Under the pieces are notes generated by a model, which was not told the origin of the DNA, did not search any database, and saw nothing but the letters and a program-made list of their open reading frames with translations. The position numbers were made by a program, and so were the translations under genes. Positions 9,129 through 19,754 of a stretch of 64,000 bases of DNA are shown piece after piece. Positions within the stretch are counted from its first letter, which is position 1. The number at the start of each line of letters is the position of its first letter. Origin of the DNA: Protopterus annectens. Taxonomy: Eukaryota > Chordata > Ceratodontiformes > Protopteridae. The DNA lies in assembly GCF_019279795.1 (NCBI RefSeq), contig NC_056733.1, positions 1,423,912,706 through 1,423,976,705 of the forward strand, in the 5' to 3' direction.

Positions 9129-11813
9129 CTGAACACAGGAAGGTGTTGACTTGGATCTTGCATGGTCATTGCAGGAAGCAGTATCTTGTGAATCAAACAA
9201 ACTGTCAGCAGAAACCGATTTGCCAGAACTTCTATTGCTCGACTGTCTTACAAAAGGCTGCTCTGCTGAACTGAAAGGTTTATTACTCGACACCACAGAA
9301 CAAGGTTTAGAGTGATGCTTTTTTGTTGAGCTAAACGAGTCTGAATATGCAGAAAGAGGTCTGAAAGTAGACCTGCCACTAGTAGAAGCACACTCAGAAC
9401 TTGTTTCAGAACTTCCAGATGAAAAGTTCTGCAGCAACTTCTGAGGAGAAACATGTGGGACAGTGTTATGCTTTTGTGCAGTTTTGCGTTCCATGTACTG
9501 AACAACTGCTGAGTGTTGGACTTGTTTCAATTCAGATTTGGAAATACTGGAAGTTGACACAGTCCGTCCACCACTACCAAACTCTCTTCTTTTGGCTGCT
9601 GCAGAACTCTGTGTAGTAATGTAAATGGAAGAATTCCTATCTTTATTCCATGGGCTTGCAGACGGTTCACTAGACGTGTCCAACTGGTGCAATTTCTCTG
9701 GCTCCGAGTAGCAAAGTTTTCTTTGGTCTGCTACTGTTCTTTTCCTCCCTCCTGCATTACTGACTTGTGACATCCTCATTTCCTTATACTTGATTTCCGA
9801 TGAGGCTTTTATGGAAGTTTTTTCCGTCTTGTTTTTATCAGAAAATGAGGAAAAAATATTACTAATGGGTGGCCGTTTGAAAGAATTCTCCTTGAGTCTC
9901 TGAGGTAAGCTCATTTGCAGATCTTTCCTTCTAAACGAAGTTAATCTTAAAACCTTGGTTTGAGCATCTTTTATCTTTTTTTTATAATCTCTCTTGAAAG
10001 TATCATCAGATGTGCCTGGACAAGTAGTAAGGTCTTCTGAATATGGACCATCAGCACCAGCAACAGATAATTTCCAGGAGTTTTTACCATCCTCAGGTCC
10101 AACAACCTTGCTCTGCTTTTCATTCTGCTGGATCTCTGAAAAGCAATTCCCTCCAAAATCTCTTCCTAACGACTTGGTTTTCTCAAACAATTTATGTCTA
10201 TCTGTACTTATTACTGTTTTGTTATATGGAATATTATTCTCACCAGTAAGATGGTAAAGTAAGGGGGTTGTTTGCTTGTTTATTCTCTCATTAGCTAGAT
10301 CAGACAATGGCTGCCTTGGAAACTGTTTTACATCACTAGCTTGGCTCTCACATACAACATCCTTCTTACTACTGTTAATATTCTGCATATCATTTTCAAA
10401 TGAATTTAAAGCCAACAAGCTTTCACTAGGTCCATAGTAAAATATCTGACTACTGCTTCTATTTTGTCCACTGCTAAAGTGGGGTTGTTTGCAAGACATA
10501 TTGCTCAACTCCGGCAAATCCAAACTCATGGACTGAACAGGTTTACGGGTTCTGCTGCTTTCATTTATAAATGAGACAGAGGCACACTTATCTTTTATTA
10601 TTTCCGAGTGAAAGCCCTCTTTCTGTTGAAGTGGAGGTAGTGTGTTCTCTCTGAGCATCAACAGGATTTGATTACTTCTTTTCTCAGGGCTACTTTGTCT
10701 TTCAAAAAAGGTATCTTTACAGGCACTATGTTCAGGTTTAAACAAAGCATTATTTTGTTGAATATTTTCAACCTGATCTAATTGTCTATATGTCTCCCCT
10801 GCCATGTTAGGTAGAACACAAGGCAAGTTGTCCTGTTTATGCCTTGTGACAGCATGCAATCTGTGTACATTTTGTTCTCTGGAAGGATTTGATTTTTTAC
10901 AAAGATTACTAACAGAACCATATTGTTCTTTACTCTTACTGTTTGCACCAAGTGTCCTATGGTTTTCATTTCCTGAATGGGATGCCAGAAGAGTTGTTGT
11001 ACATGTCCCATAACCATGCACTACCTCGGGCCCACTATGCAAAGTTTCTGACATGTTAGCCAAATTATCTAGCTTGTCTTCAGAGCTTTCTTGACTTGGG
11101 AATGAAATAGCTAAGGTACATACATTTTTCTGCATTCTTCTCCCTTCGGCAAATTGAGCTAGATCACCGAATCTGTTTTTGCATGCAAAGTTTTTTTGCC
11201 TCGCTACCGGATCAGAATCCTGTTTACCATGTCTAAATGTAGGGTCAGCTGTGAATTCTGCATCAGTCACTTTGACAGTCTGGTGGTTCTCACCAGTACT
11301 CATTTTAAGATGGTAACTACAGTGGCAGGGTTCCTGATTGTTTTCTAAGTTTTTGACAACCATATAGCTATCAAGTCTTGAAGGGGGCACAGGGGGTTCC
11401 CCATTGTCTGGACTATTTCTGCAGCAAGTAGCAATACTAGTTTGGTCAGTGATTATATGGCTGTGGACGTTTTCTGATTTGCAGTGATGTGGGTCATCAA
11501 GATCAGTTGCTACATTTGGGTTATAAATGGCTTTTACATATTCTGCATTGAGATGTTCAGCAAATGGCAGACAGAAGTGATCATTGCAAAATAATGGAGA
11601 ATGGTATTCTGGAACATTAGAGCCACCAGAAAAAGAGCTGTAGGCAGAATCCCCTTTTCCTCGTTGATGAGAAAACTGATCTATGTTAGCAATGGATTTC
11701 GATGGTGGAAATCTGTTGGTATAAAATGGTGACGCGACAGTATCCAAGAGACCTGAGATTTCAAACGCCTCTTTAATATTCTGTCTCATCAGTTCATTAT
11801 CATAAGAAGCCAT
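9129..11813 (-). CDS. shroom1: SHROOM1-like protein, N-terminal 895 codons (one large exon with ASD1)
   Basis: Shroom proteins bind F-actin through ASD1 and Rho kinase through the C-terminal ASD2, driving apical actomyosin contraction in epithelia. This exon starts without a PDZ domain, as known for Shroom1 (Xenopus Apx) and unlike Shroom2-4. Visible landmarks are KSIANIDQFSHQ with GDSAYSSFSGGSNVPEY at residues ~38-70, PPVPPSRLDSY near 140-150, NKQTTPLLYHL near 505, and the ASD1-type block VLRLTSFRRKDLQMSLPQRL near 620-645, followed by RKLCYSEPEKL near 695. The last three match the human SHROOM1 order. The ATG at 11811-11813 has an in-frame TGA five codons upstream. The exon ends TGTTCAG|GTATGG at 9129, phase 0; reading through the donor gives 11 spurious residues. 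ASD2 exons were not found and should lie further left. The frame is intact over 895 codons, so the gene is probably functional. The family call is firm and the paralogue call good. Confidence 0.9.
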
Positions 11814-11945
11814 TGAATAACTGTCTCAAGGCTAAGTGACTAACGGAGGACTCTAGACATTATCTGGAAGCGGATATGAAGTGCTGCATTTTCTTCTGTA
11901 GTGCCTCAGAGTATTTTACTTGTAGTATCAATACATATAGTGCAT
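11814..11945 (-). other. shroom1: Predicted 5' UTR part of the SHROOM1-like exon with 3' splice site
   Basis: On the minus strand, TTTGTCTCTTGCAG at 11946-11959 is a good polypyrimidine/AG acceptor, placing the exon start at 11945. The leader between it and the ATG carries an in-frame TGA. Any earlier exon would be non-coding and lie at higher coordinates; none was located. A first exon starting nearer the ATG cannot be excluded. Confidence 0.5.
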
Positions 11946-12292
11946 CTGCAAGAGACAAACATGAAATTAGCAATATATTGACACTGCAATTAAGCATGCA
12001 ACATTGAATTGGTTTATATCAGCTACCACTACATCATCCATGCAAAGACATGAGCAATACATTTCAAAATACTTAGACAGTATGAACATTATAACTCCGT
12101 TAAACATTTTACAGCTCTCATTGCATAATGAAAAACAGTAAAGCAAAGCAATTCCCAAAAATTAGACAGACTATGAGATCAAGGTCAAAGCTTCTTATCT
12201 GCATTTTCCTATCACTGGTAAGCTCAGCTGATCCTTAACTGCGACATGCAGAATGACGTCATTTGTACCTCTCATCCTCGGAGTAATAAAAA
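11946..12292. other. Probable intron sequence; no feature recognised
   Basis: AT-rich sequence between the predicted acceptor of the SHROOM1-like exon and the left end of DIRS copy B. No exon or RNA gene was recognised. Confidence 0.4.
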
Positions 12293-12679
12293 AGTACAGT
12301 TGTGTACACTTAACATAAATGTAGATGTTCGCGTGTATTCACTGTTGCAGTCATTACATTAGGGAAATCTGCTGGCAGGTTGCCCTCAGTTGGCCTGAAT
12401 TCCAAAGTCTTGGGTCCTGTGTCAGTTGCCGTCTTCTCTTCCATGATGTCAGGTCATCAGGGGTATAAAACATGCAGCCAACGCCATTTTCTTTAGTTTT
12501 TCTTGCCCCCGATGTCAGGTACCCCCAAAAAGGTAGCAATATTATAAATATTTATATATATACATGCATCAATATAAACTTTACCTTCATCTACAAGCAA
12601 ATACACCACATAGGTTATAGAAGATAGAGAAAGAAAGATAAACTGTAGAATGACAGGGGGAAGGCGGGAGGGTAACCTG

Positions 12680-12780
12680 GACTGAAACAGTGAATACACT
12701 CGAACATCTAAATTTATAGTAAGTCTACACAACTGTACTATGTTCTTCGTGTTTCACTGTTGCAGTCATTACATTTGGGT
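12680..12780. repeat. Internal complementary region of DIRS copy B
   Basis: 12680-12739 is complementary to the left terminus (12293-12352), and 12740-12780 is complementary to the right terminus (17811-17851). The join reads TGTACTATGTTC. This pairing with both ends fixes the element boundaries to within a base or two. Confidence 0.85.
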
Positions 12781-12861
12781 AGAATCCCAAAGCTATGGTT
12801 GGGAGGCTGGAGCTAAACAGCATTAGGTGAGGCTATAAGGCCCTGCAGCCTGCCCTGGACT

Positions 12862-13800
12862 TAAGAGTAGAGAGGCAAATGGTAATGCTTTGTAAAGGTG
12901 TGAACAGAACAATAGCAGCCTCTAGAATGTCCTTGGTTGGTACTCTTCTGAGAAAGGCTGCTTAAGTAGCTGCAGCCCTGGTGGAGTGAGATGTAATGCC
13001 CTTGGGCACAGGTTTGCCATGGTGTAAGTAGCAGAAACGGATGCAATGGCTTATCCACTTTGAAATTTTCTGCTTTGAAATAGCCTTCCTTTCTGATCCT
13101 GCAGCATATGACACTAGTAAATGCTCAGTTTTTCTTAGAGCTTTAGTCCTGCTCGAGCAGAATCTTAGCTGTCTGTGTACGTTAAAGGAATGCAGAATTC
13201 TCTCTCCTTTGTTCTGCGGATTTGGATAAAAAGTTGGCAGATGAATTGTTTGGTTAAGAGCCGCAATGGAAATGACCTTAGGCATAAAAGTAGGATTTGT
13301 CCTCAGAGACACCCTGTCTGGGTAAAATATGATAAAAGGCTCTACAGCCATGAGGGCCAGTAGCTCTGAAACTCTTCTTGCTGAAGTAACTGCTAGTAGC
13401 AGAGCTGTCTTCCATGATAAGAACTTTATATCAGTGGTAGCAGCAGGTTCAAATGGAGGCAGGGTGAGCTTTTCCAACACATAATTGAGGTCCCATGCAG
13501 GTAATGGTGATCTTCTAGGAGGCCTTAAATTTTTGGCTCCTCTAAGATACTGCTTTAGTAAAGGATGAGAAAAGATTGGTGGCTCTGTATTGTAATGAGT
13601 CAAAATGGCAGAGGCATGGATTTTGACTGATGAGAAAGATAGGCCTTTGTCAAGCATCTCAGTTAAGTATTGTAATATCTGAGGAATATGTGGTTCTGCT
13701 GTATCAGTTCCTAGTGCTTGATTCCAAGCACAGAATCTCTTCCATTTGTCAGCATAAGATTTTCTAGTACTAGGCCTTCTGCTTCCAAAATGACATCCAT
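12862..13800 (-). pseudogene. DIRS tyrosine recombinase (copy B), interrupted
   Basis: In DIRS elements this enzyme is thought to integrate circular DNA, replacing a DDE integrase. The core runs from RPSTRKSYADKWKRF near 13780 through FSSVKIHASA, the first catalytic Arg in TSARRVSELLAL near 13370, and the HSTRA (H-x-x-R) box near 12975. An in-frame TAA at 12962-12964 follows HSTRAAAT. The probable catalytic Tyr, in FTKHY with its codon at 12882-12884, lies in another frame. The enzyme is therefore split between the HxxR box and the nucleophile and should be inactive as sequenced. The front part stays open over more than 230 codons. Confidence 0.85.
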
Positions 13801-15739
13801 CACAGCTTTACTGAGAGGTGTTGTTTGTATGATTACAGGATTAGCCACGCTGTCAGGTTCAGAGTCTGTAGTTGATTGTGCAGGATCTGATTGCTTTGCT
13901 GGGGCAGTAGTTGTGGTTTTTGAGGCAAGGTCAAAGCTGGGTATTAAGACAAGTTCCATAGGATTGGCTACCAGTATTGGCGGGGCCAGTCCGGGGCAAT
14001 TAATATCATCTTTGACTTCTAGTCTGACTTTTAGGAGGACCTTGGGTAGAAGAGGAAGAGGAGGAAAGGTGTAAACTGATAGGTTTTTCCAACTGAAGGA
14101 TAGGGTGTCCACTTTCCATGCTTGTCTGTGATAAGTCCTTGTGCAGAATATTTTCAATTGATAATTTTGAGGACAGGCAAATAGATCTATGTCTGGGTTC
14201 CCCCATTTCTCTGTTATTATGATGAAGACTTGTGGATTTAGTTTCCACTCGTGAGGATCCATAAGGTTTCTGCTTAAATCATATGCCAGAGTGTTTTGCT
14301 TTCCTGGCAGGAATTGAGCTTGAAGATGTATTTGGTAGGTCAAAGCTGTGTCCCACAGTCCCATGGCTAATAAGCAAAGGGGGTATGAGTGTGTGCCCCC
14401 TTGCTTGTTTATATACCACATGACCTGTGGTGTTGTCCGTCTTTATCAGTAGTTGTCCTGGATGAAGTAAGTCCTTGAAGGCTGTTAGGGCATTTTGAAC
14501 AGCTAGCATCTCTTTCTGGTTGATATGTAGATGCATTTGACATGGTGCCCATATGCCCTGAATGCATCTTCCTGCCATGTGGGCCCCCCAGGCATAATCT
14601 GATGCATCTGTTGTTAAGGTTTGGCTGGCATGGGGTAGAGTGAAGGGCCATCCCATGTTTTGGTGACAGGCCTTTGCCCACCATAGAAACTCCTGTTGCA
14701 GGCAGGGAATGAGAGGAATCATTGTTTCCAGACTGTGTGAATGTTGACTCCATAAACTTTTTAGGTACCATTGAAGTTTCCTCATATGCAGTCTTGCATA
14801 TGGAATTAGTAGGATGCAGGATGCCATGAAGCCCAGAGCCTGCAGAATTTGTCTTGCAGAAGACTGGGTTTTGGTTGCCATCAGTTTGTAGTAAGTAGTC
14901 AGTTGCCTTTGTTTGTCTGGCGTGAGGTAAGCCATCTGGGCAGTCATAGTCAAGCTTGCACCCAGGAATGTTATCTTTTGAGAGGGTACCAGTTGTGATT
15001 TATTTTCGTTTACTGTGTACCCTAGGCATGTTAGAAGCCTTTTCACAAATGCCAGGTGTCGTAGAAGGGTGTCCTTGTTCTCTGCTTGAATGAGACAGTC
15101 GTCCAAGTAAGGATATATTTGAATACGTCTTTGTCTGCAAAATGCAATTACTGGTGCCAGGCACTTTGTAAAAACCCTGGGCGCAGTAGATAAGCCAAAG
15201 GGCAGTGCAGAGAATTGGTAATGCATTAAGCCAGCCTTGAACTTGCGGTATCTTCTGCACGACTGTCTTATTGGAACATGCAGGTATGCCTCTTTTAGGT
15301 CTAAAGTCACCAGCCAAGCATTCTTGCCCAGCATGGGCAGAAGCTGATGCAAAGTGAGCATTTTGAATTTTGGAATGTCCAGGTATGTGTTCAAAATCAA
15401 TAAATCCAGTATTGGCCACCAGGCCTTGTCCTTTCTGGGTACCAAGAACAGTTGAGTAAAAACCTTGTCCTTTTTCCTGTTCTGGTACAGTCTGAATGGC
15501 CCCCATATCCATGAGGGACGTAACTGGTTTCTGTGCCTCTGCCCATTGTTTTTTGGCAGATCTGGCCAACCATTCGTCATTGGCAGAGTGTGGAAATGGA
15601 ATCTGTATCCCTGTGATACGATGTTTAATACCCACTTGTCCTTGGTTATTAACTGCCAATTTTGAGCAAAAAGTGCTAATTGTCCCCCTATGGGTGGCTG
15701 CCAAAAGATAAGTGCTTGGTCTAGGCAGAAGGAAGTCAT
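13711..15739 (-). pseudogene. DIRS reverse transcriptase-RNase H (copy B), one major frameshift
   Basis: The open frame at 15739-14279 (486 codons) holds the RT: QLFLVPRKDKAWWPILDL, IPKFKMLTLHQLLPML, LVTLDLKEAYLHVPI, ALPFGLSTAPRVFTKC, and the catalytic box YPYLDDCLIQ. The RNase H follows with LTTDASDYAWGAHMAGR and LIKTDNTT. After the TDNTT box the frame shifts, and the rest continues at 14421-13711 with MWYINKQGGTHSYPLC, FLPGKQNTLAYDLSR and NPDIDLFACPQ, all typical of DIRS RNase H C-termini. RT converts element RNA to DNA. The catalytic YLDD is intact, but the frameshift separates RNase H halves. An overlapping frame at 15797-15000 is a shadow. Confidence 0.9.
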
Positions 15740-15993
15740 TGGGTTTGCTTTTTGTAGGTTTGCACTTTATCTCCTCCAGATTTGGAGGTGGATGCACCCC
15801 ACTGCTTTGGCCTGTACGAGTCTTGAGCCTGGTACCTGGGAACCCTTAGGGGCATCTGGATTTGCCCCTTTGAGCTCTGTCTGACACAGGAAAGGACCAA
15901 TTTTTGTAGGCCAGTGTCTACTGAATCTAGGTGGCTGCACTTGTAAGAAATCTTTAACAGTTTGCATAGGCTTAGCTTTGTCTTCCATTTTCT

Positions 15994-17569
15994 TTAAAAC
16001 CTCTTCTGCCTTAATACCAGAGAATCATGCTGTAAAGATGCATCTAGTAATTTAGCTTTAACACGATCAGGTAAATTTTGTTCCTTTAACCAGGCATGCC
16101 TTCTAATCACAGATCCAGTAACTGAGGCCCTGCAGGAGGCCTCTAAAGAATCAAAACCACATTGCAAAGTATGCTTTCCAACTTGTTCAGCTGCATGCAA
16201 TAATTCCTGCAATTCCTTATTTTCTGCACATTCTGAAATCAACATCATTTTCTGTTTCAGCAATCCCATAACATGTTGTCGCTACTTAAGCATAAGGAAT
16301 TGACAGTTTAAGGCCCTGATTACCAAGGTTGCAGATGTATACACCTTTTTTCTCCATCTGTCCAGTGCCCTTGAATCTCTGTCGGAAGGGGTAGGGTTTT
16401 TTGCTGTTGAGGCCCTAACTCCCTTTGGACCCTGTGAAATAGTTTCAGGATCAGCAGCAGGGTTTCTAAATAAATATTTATGAGAGTCAGGGACCCTGTA
16501 ATACCTGTCAGGCTTACTGGGAGCCAGAGGTAAGGAGTCAGGGGTCCGGCTTAACTCCGAAAACACATCATCCACAATGTCTAAAATAGGGAGAATGGCT
16601 AAAGGGTTGTGCTGAGGGAGAAGGAAATCCCTGAGCCTCTTTTTTGATTCTGAGAAGTCTTGACTCTCCCAGTGAAAATGGTCCCTCAAAGTATGCAAGG
16701 TTTCTCTAAATTAATAATCCTCAGGAGGAGATGGAATAGACTCCTCAGCATCAGAATTCTCATAGGGAGGTAAAGATAATTCTTGATCAGAAGAGGAATC
16801 AGAAGAAATAGAAACCTGACCTGAAGATTCAGTCAGTGTCTTGCCTAGGCCTCTTATCTGGAGGGGGATGGGTACCCCTGATCAAGGTAATAAGGTCTTC
16901 AGCCATTTTGATCATCTGTTTTTTAGGCATTGAGGCCTGTGCGCGTGGCTCAGGCGTCATTTTTTTAGTTTTAGAAGATGTCTTTGCCTTTGGTTTTGCA
17001 GCTTTCGTCAGTTTGATATATAAATGTTGAGGTCTGAATACACCCTAAGAAGCCAGTGCCTGCTCAGCAGCTCCAGACCCATCCGAGAGAGATACATCCG
17101 TCGGTCCAATACCTTGAGTATCTTGTGGCATGCCGGACTCCACATGGGTCTCAGTAGAGGCCTGCGACTCGAAGGTAGCAGGTATCAGGGGCTGTGAAAG
17201 CGCCTCACTGAGTACCGGCGAACTGGCGACTGGCTTAGGAGAAGCTTCGTCGTCAGTTTTGGATCTCGACTGCCTTTCTCTGTCCTTTTCTTTGCATTTT
17301 TTATGTACTCCGGTAGTCGGATTGCTATCCGACAATATTTCTGGGTAATTAAATCTGTTTCCAAAATACTTAGATGCAAAAATGTACCGACACTTAATAG
17401 TGCGTTGGTTAAATCTAGCACAAAACTGACAGCCAGGCATGTTGTGATCAGGGCCTAGGCAAGGAATACAGTATAAATGGAAATCCTTATGAGGTATTTG
17501 CTTCCCACAAGTAATACAATTATTAACTTTTTCTGACATTGGTAAAAGGCAAGAAAAAAGTTTCCCCAA
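15994..17569 (-). pseudogene. DIRS gag-like gene (copy B), broken in three or more places
   Basis: The N-terminal piece (17569-17045) has the Cys/His patch CITCGKQIPHKDFHLYC and CLGPDHN; the start conserved between copies is the inner MSEKVNN, not the upstream Met. A stop at 17045 ends it. The conserved middle resumes at 16698-16282 with FHWESQDFSESKKRLRDF and PDRYYRVPDSHKYLF. A third piece at 16269-15994 carries SVIRRHAWLKEQNLPD, the best conserved block of this protein family. Copy D keeps these parts in one 423-codon frame, which shows what copy B has lost. Exact function within the element is not established. Confidence 0.8.
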
Positions 17570-17713
17570 TGGGGTACTTGGCTTTAGTGAAGACTTCGGT
17601 TCTGAAACTCAAAATCGAATATTTCAGTAGTCGGCTGACTGGCACTTGCGAAATGCTTCTGCTTCGGGCACAGCGTGGCAAGGAGGACTGGAGAAAATGG
17701 CGTCGGCTGCATG

Positions 17714-17720
17714 TTTTATA
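17714..17720 (-). promoter_or_regulatory. TATA-like box of DIRS copy B
   Basis: TATAAAA on the minus strand lies about 145 bp upstream of the gag start, inside the terminal inverted repeat. The same box is present in the left inverted repeat at about 12461, as expected for an inverted copy. Inferred from position only. Confidence 0.45.
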
Positions 17721-17851
17721 CCCCTGACGTCATGAAAGAGAAGACAGCAACTGACGCAGGACCCAAGACTTTGGAATTCAGGCCGACTGAGGGCAACCTG
17801 CCAGCAGATTACCCTAATGTAATGACTGCAACAGTGAAACACGAAGAACAT

Positions 17852-18792
17852 CTATTGTTGTAACCTCAAAGAACAGCAGCACAATGACAAGGGTTGTTAA
17901 TATTCTCGACCTCATATAGTCAGTCGCTAGGAATCACTTTGTAGTCTTACTTCAGTTATCAGACGATGTCTGAAATAAGTTTGGATGTAATAACAAAACT
18001 AGTAAGTCCAGGAAAAGCAAAGCTAATTAGACGGCAAAAACAGTACTATCCCTAAATCATAGGGGCTAAGAGGTGTGTCTTCAGTACTGGTTACTAAGAT
18101 TTGTGTGTTTATTTGAAACGTACATGTCTAATGCCTTCAGGTCAAAGGATAAAGGTACCAAGGGTTGAGCGCTCCATCTGCAATTGACAATACAGTTCAA
18201 GTAGTCTTGTCCACAGACACTTGTACCAAGTCACAAATGAATCACTAAAATCATCATTAAGTAGTTTTGTTTTTAAACACTGAAGAACACAAACCAAGCT
18301 CCTGATCTTGTCAAAATGTTGACTGTCATTACTATTTGTTATTCCTGAGGCAGGAAATGATTCTTAAGAGATTAAATTACACAACAGCCAAACTCTGAAA
18401 GCTACAGAATATGTTTGGCATTTCCTCTGCCCGAGGCAAAAACGTACACTCAGCAGAACTTTTAATTCAAAACATAACTATTAAAAGCAGCCTTAAAACC
18501 TTGACTATTCCATCTCCACCAAAAAAGTTCACAAGCTTTTTCTCCTTCTTACAACTCAAGTCATTCCCCACAAATCTTTTTCCCCAAATCACTCCTCTCT
18601 TTCTGCCTTGCTTTCTTCTTCTGTACTGCTGTAATTCTGTTCACCTTCTGATCTTGTCTCCCATAAGGAACGTCCTTCGTAAACCCATTAGACTGCTGCA
18701 TCCATCCACTGCTACCCCAAGTCCTTACACCTTCTGGTTCAGTAGCTTTTAGTTCTGTATGTTGGGGAGATTTTCTAGTGATTCAAAAGGCA
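17852..18792. other. No recognisable feature
   Basis: Sequence between DIRS copy B and the Penelope-like element. A 113-codon plus-strand frame at 18411-18752 is proline/serine/leucine-rich with no domain and is probably chance. Confidence 0.35.
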
Positions 18793-18958
18793 AATTTATT
18801 CATCAAACATTGTAACATTAAATGCATTTTAATTGTGGCAACACAGAGAGATGCAACAAGAAAAGATTTTGCTTTTAAACTAAATTAATTTTTCAATTAA
18901 TTCATTAACCTAATCAATGTAATTAAGTGAATGGTATAAAAGCACTAGTAGTTTGAAC

Positions 18959-19408
18959 TAGCGTTACCACCTGTCCCACTTTGCGAGGGACAGTCCCTCT
19001 TTGGGCAGTTGCATCCTGCAAAAAAATTGCAAATATCCCGAGATTTTTAGGACAAATTTATTTCCTATATTTTATGTAATAGCTGCATAAAACTGTTATT
19101 CTGTATATGTAACACCTAAATGGCCAGCAGATGGGGACATAGCACACGCAACCACAGTGTGCTTAATTTAGTTCAGTCAGACTTGGTATGAGAGAGGAGG
19201 TCTCATCGCAGCTTTTGTGGCCTGGTAAGATGGTAAACATTATAAGAAACAGAATAAGCAGCTAAAATTCTAAAAGAATAAGCAGCTTTTTAGGCAAAAA
19301 AGTGAAGTTCTGTCCTTTGTACATTAAATGGGTATATTTTGCCCTGCAAAACTTGACGTTTGTACCAAAAATGTCCCACTGTGGGCATCTGAAAAGGTGG
19401 CAACCCTA
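18959..19408. mobile_element. 450-bp hAT-type MITE inserted in the left pLTR
   Basis: The insert starts TAGCGTTACCACC and ends GGTGGCAACCCTA, giving 13-bp imperfect terminal inverted repeats TAG(C/G)GTT(A/G)CCACC. It is flanked on both sides by GTTTGAAC (18951-18958 and 19409-19416), an 8-bp target duplication typical of hAT. The right pLTR shows the empty site with one GTTTGAAC. There is no coding capacity. Subterminal CTGTCCCAC and TGTCCCACTG also form an inverted pattern. Confidence 0.92.
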
Positions 19409-19425
19409 GTTTGAACAGCCCACAT

Positions 19426-19451
19426 CTGAGGAAGTGATTTTTAAAACGAAA
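19426..19451 (+). ncRNA. Hammerhead-ribozyme-like core in left pLTR
   Basis: CTGAGGA (19426-19432) followed by GAAA (19448-19451) fits the CUGANGA / GAAA core. The stem II candidate GTGATTTTTAAAAC pairs poorly. Hammerheads are established in Penelope-like pLTRs. A cleavage site was not resolved by eye. Confidence 0.45.
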
Positions 19452-19754
19452 CAGTATGGTGGAGCGTTAATGTGCTGTGTTTCTGTGGAATAAAGTGAAC
19501 TGAAGTGTGCTGAGCCGTCCGTGGGTTTTTTCACAATTTTCTAAGCTTGCCCTGCCTTATTGTTTTGCCTGAAAAGCTGCTTCATTTTGTGGATTACAAG
19601 TTTTATTTGGAAGCTGCTGTGAATTTTGTTTTGTTTTTTCTTGGTTTCTGATATTCATGGAAGGTGAAACGAGCTTGAGCAGTGAAGGGCGGCATGAAAA
19701 GGAGGAAATGGGGCAAACCAGGAAGATGACTGGTCAACACAACTGATAGATCTG

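Larger units (their letters stand above)
12293..17851 (-). mobile_element. DIRS-type tyrosine-recombinase retrotransposon, copy B, nearly complete
   Basis: The minus-strand order is gag, then RT-RNase H, then tyrosine recombinase, the DIRS layout. Termini are inverted over roughly 170 bp (12330-12500 against 17690-17830), including the shared GTATAAAACATGCAGCC. The left end starts AGTACAGTTGTGTAC. The internal region at 12680-12780 is complementary first to the left end and then to the right end, so the ends join as GAACAT|AGTAC. That is the internal complementary region expected when replication passes through a circle. No target duplication is expected for this class. The coding regions carry several frameshifts and stops, so the copy is non-autonomous. 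It probably sits in an intron or upstream region of the SHROOM1-like gene, in the same orientation. Confidence 0.93.
18793..19597 (+). repeat. Left pLTR of the Penelope-like element (with MITE insertion)
   Basis: It matches the right repeat from TTTATTCATCAAAC through GTGGCAACACAGAGAGATGC, ATGGTATAAAAGCACTAG and GAGCGTTAATGTGCTG to TTTGTGGATTACAA. Removing the 450-bp insertion plus one copy of its 8-bp target duplication leaves about 347 bp, close to the 357-bp right copy. TATAAAA at 18935-18941 may serve as core promoter. Confidence 0.9.

Noticed and set aside
15000-15797. 265-codon minus-strand frame overlapping the copy B RT
   Set aside because: It is the shadow frame of the RT; conserved DIRS RT motifs, including YLDD, are in the other frame.
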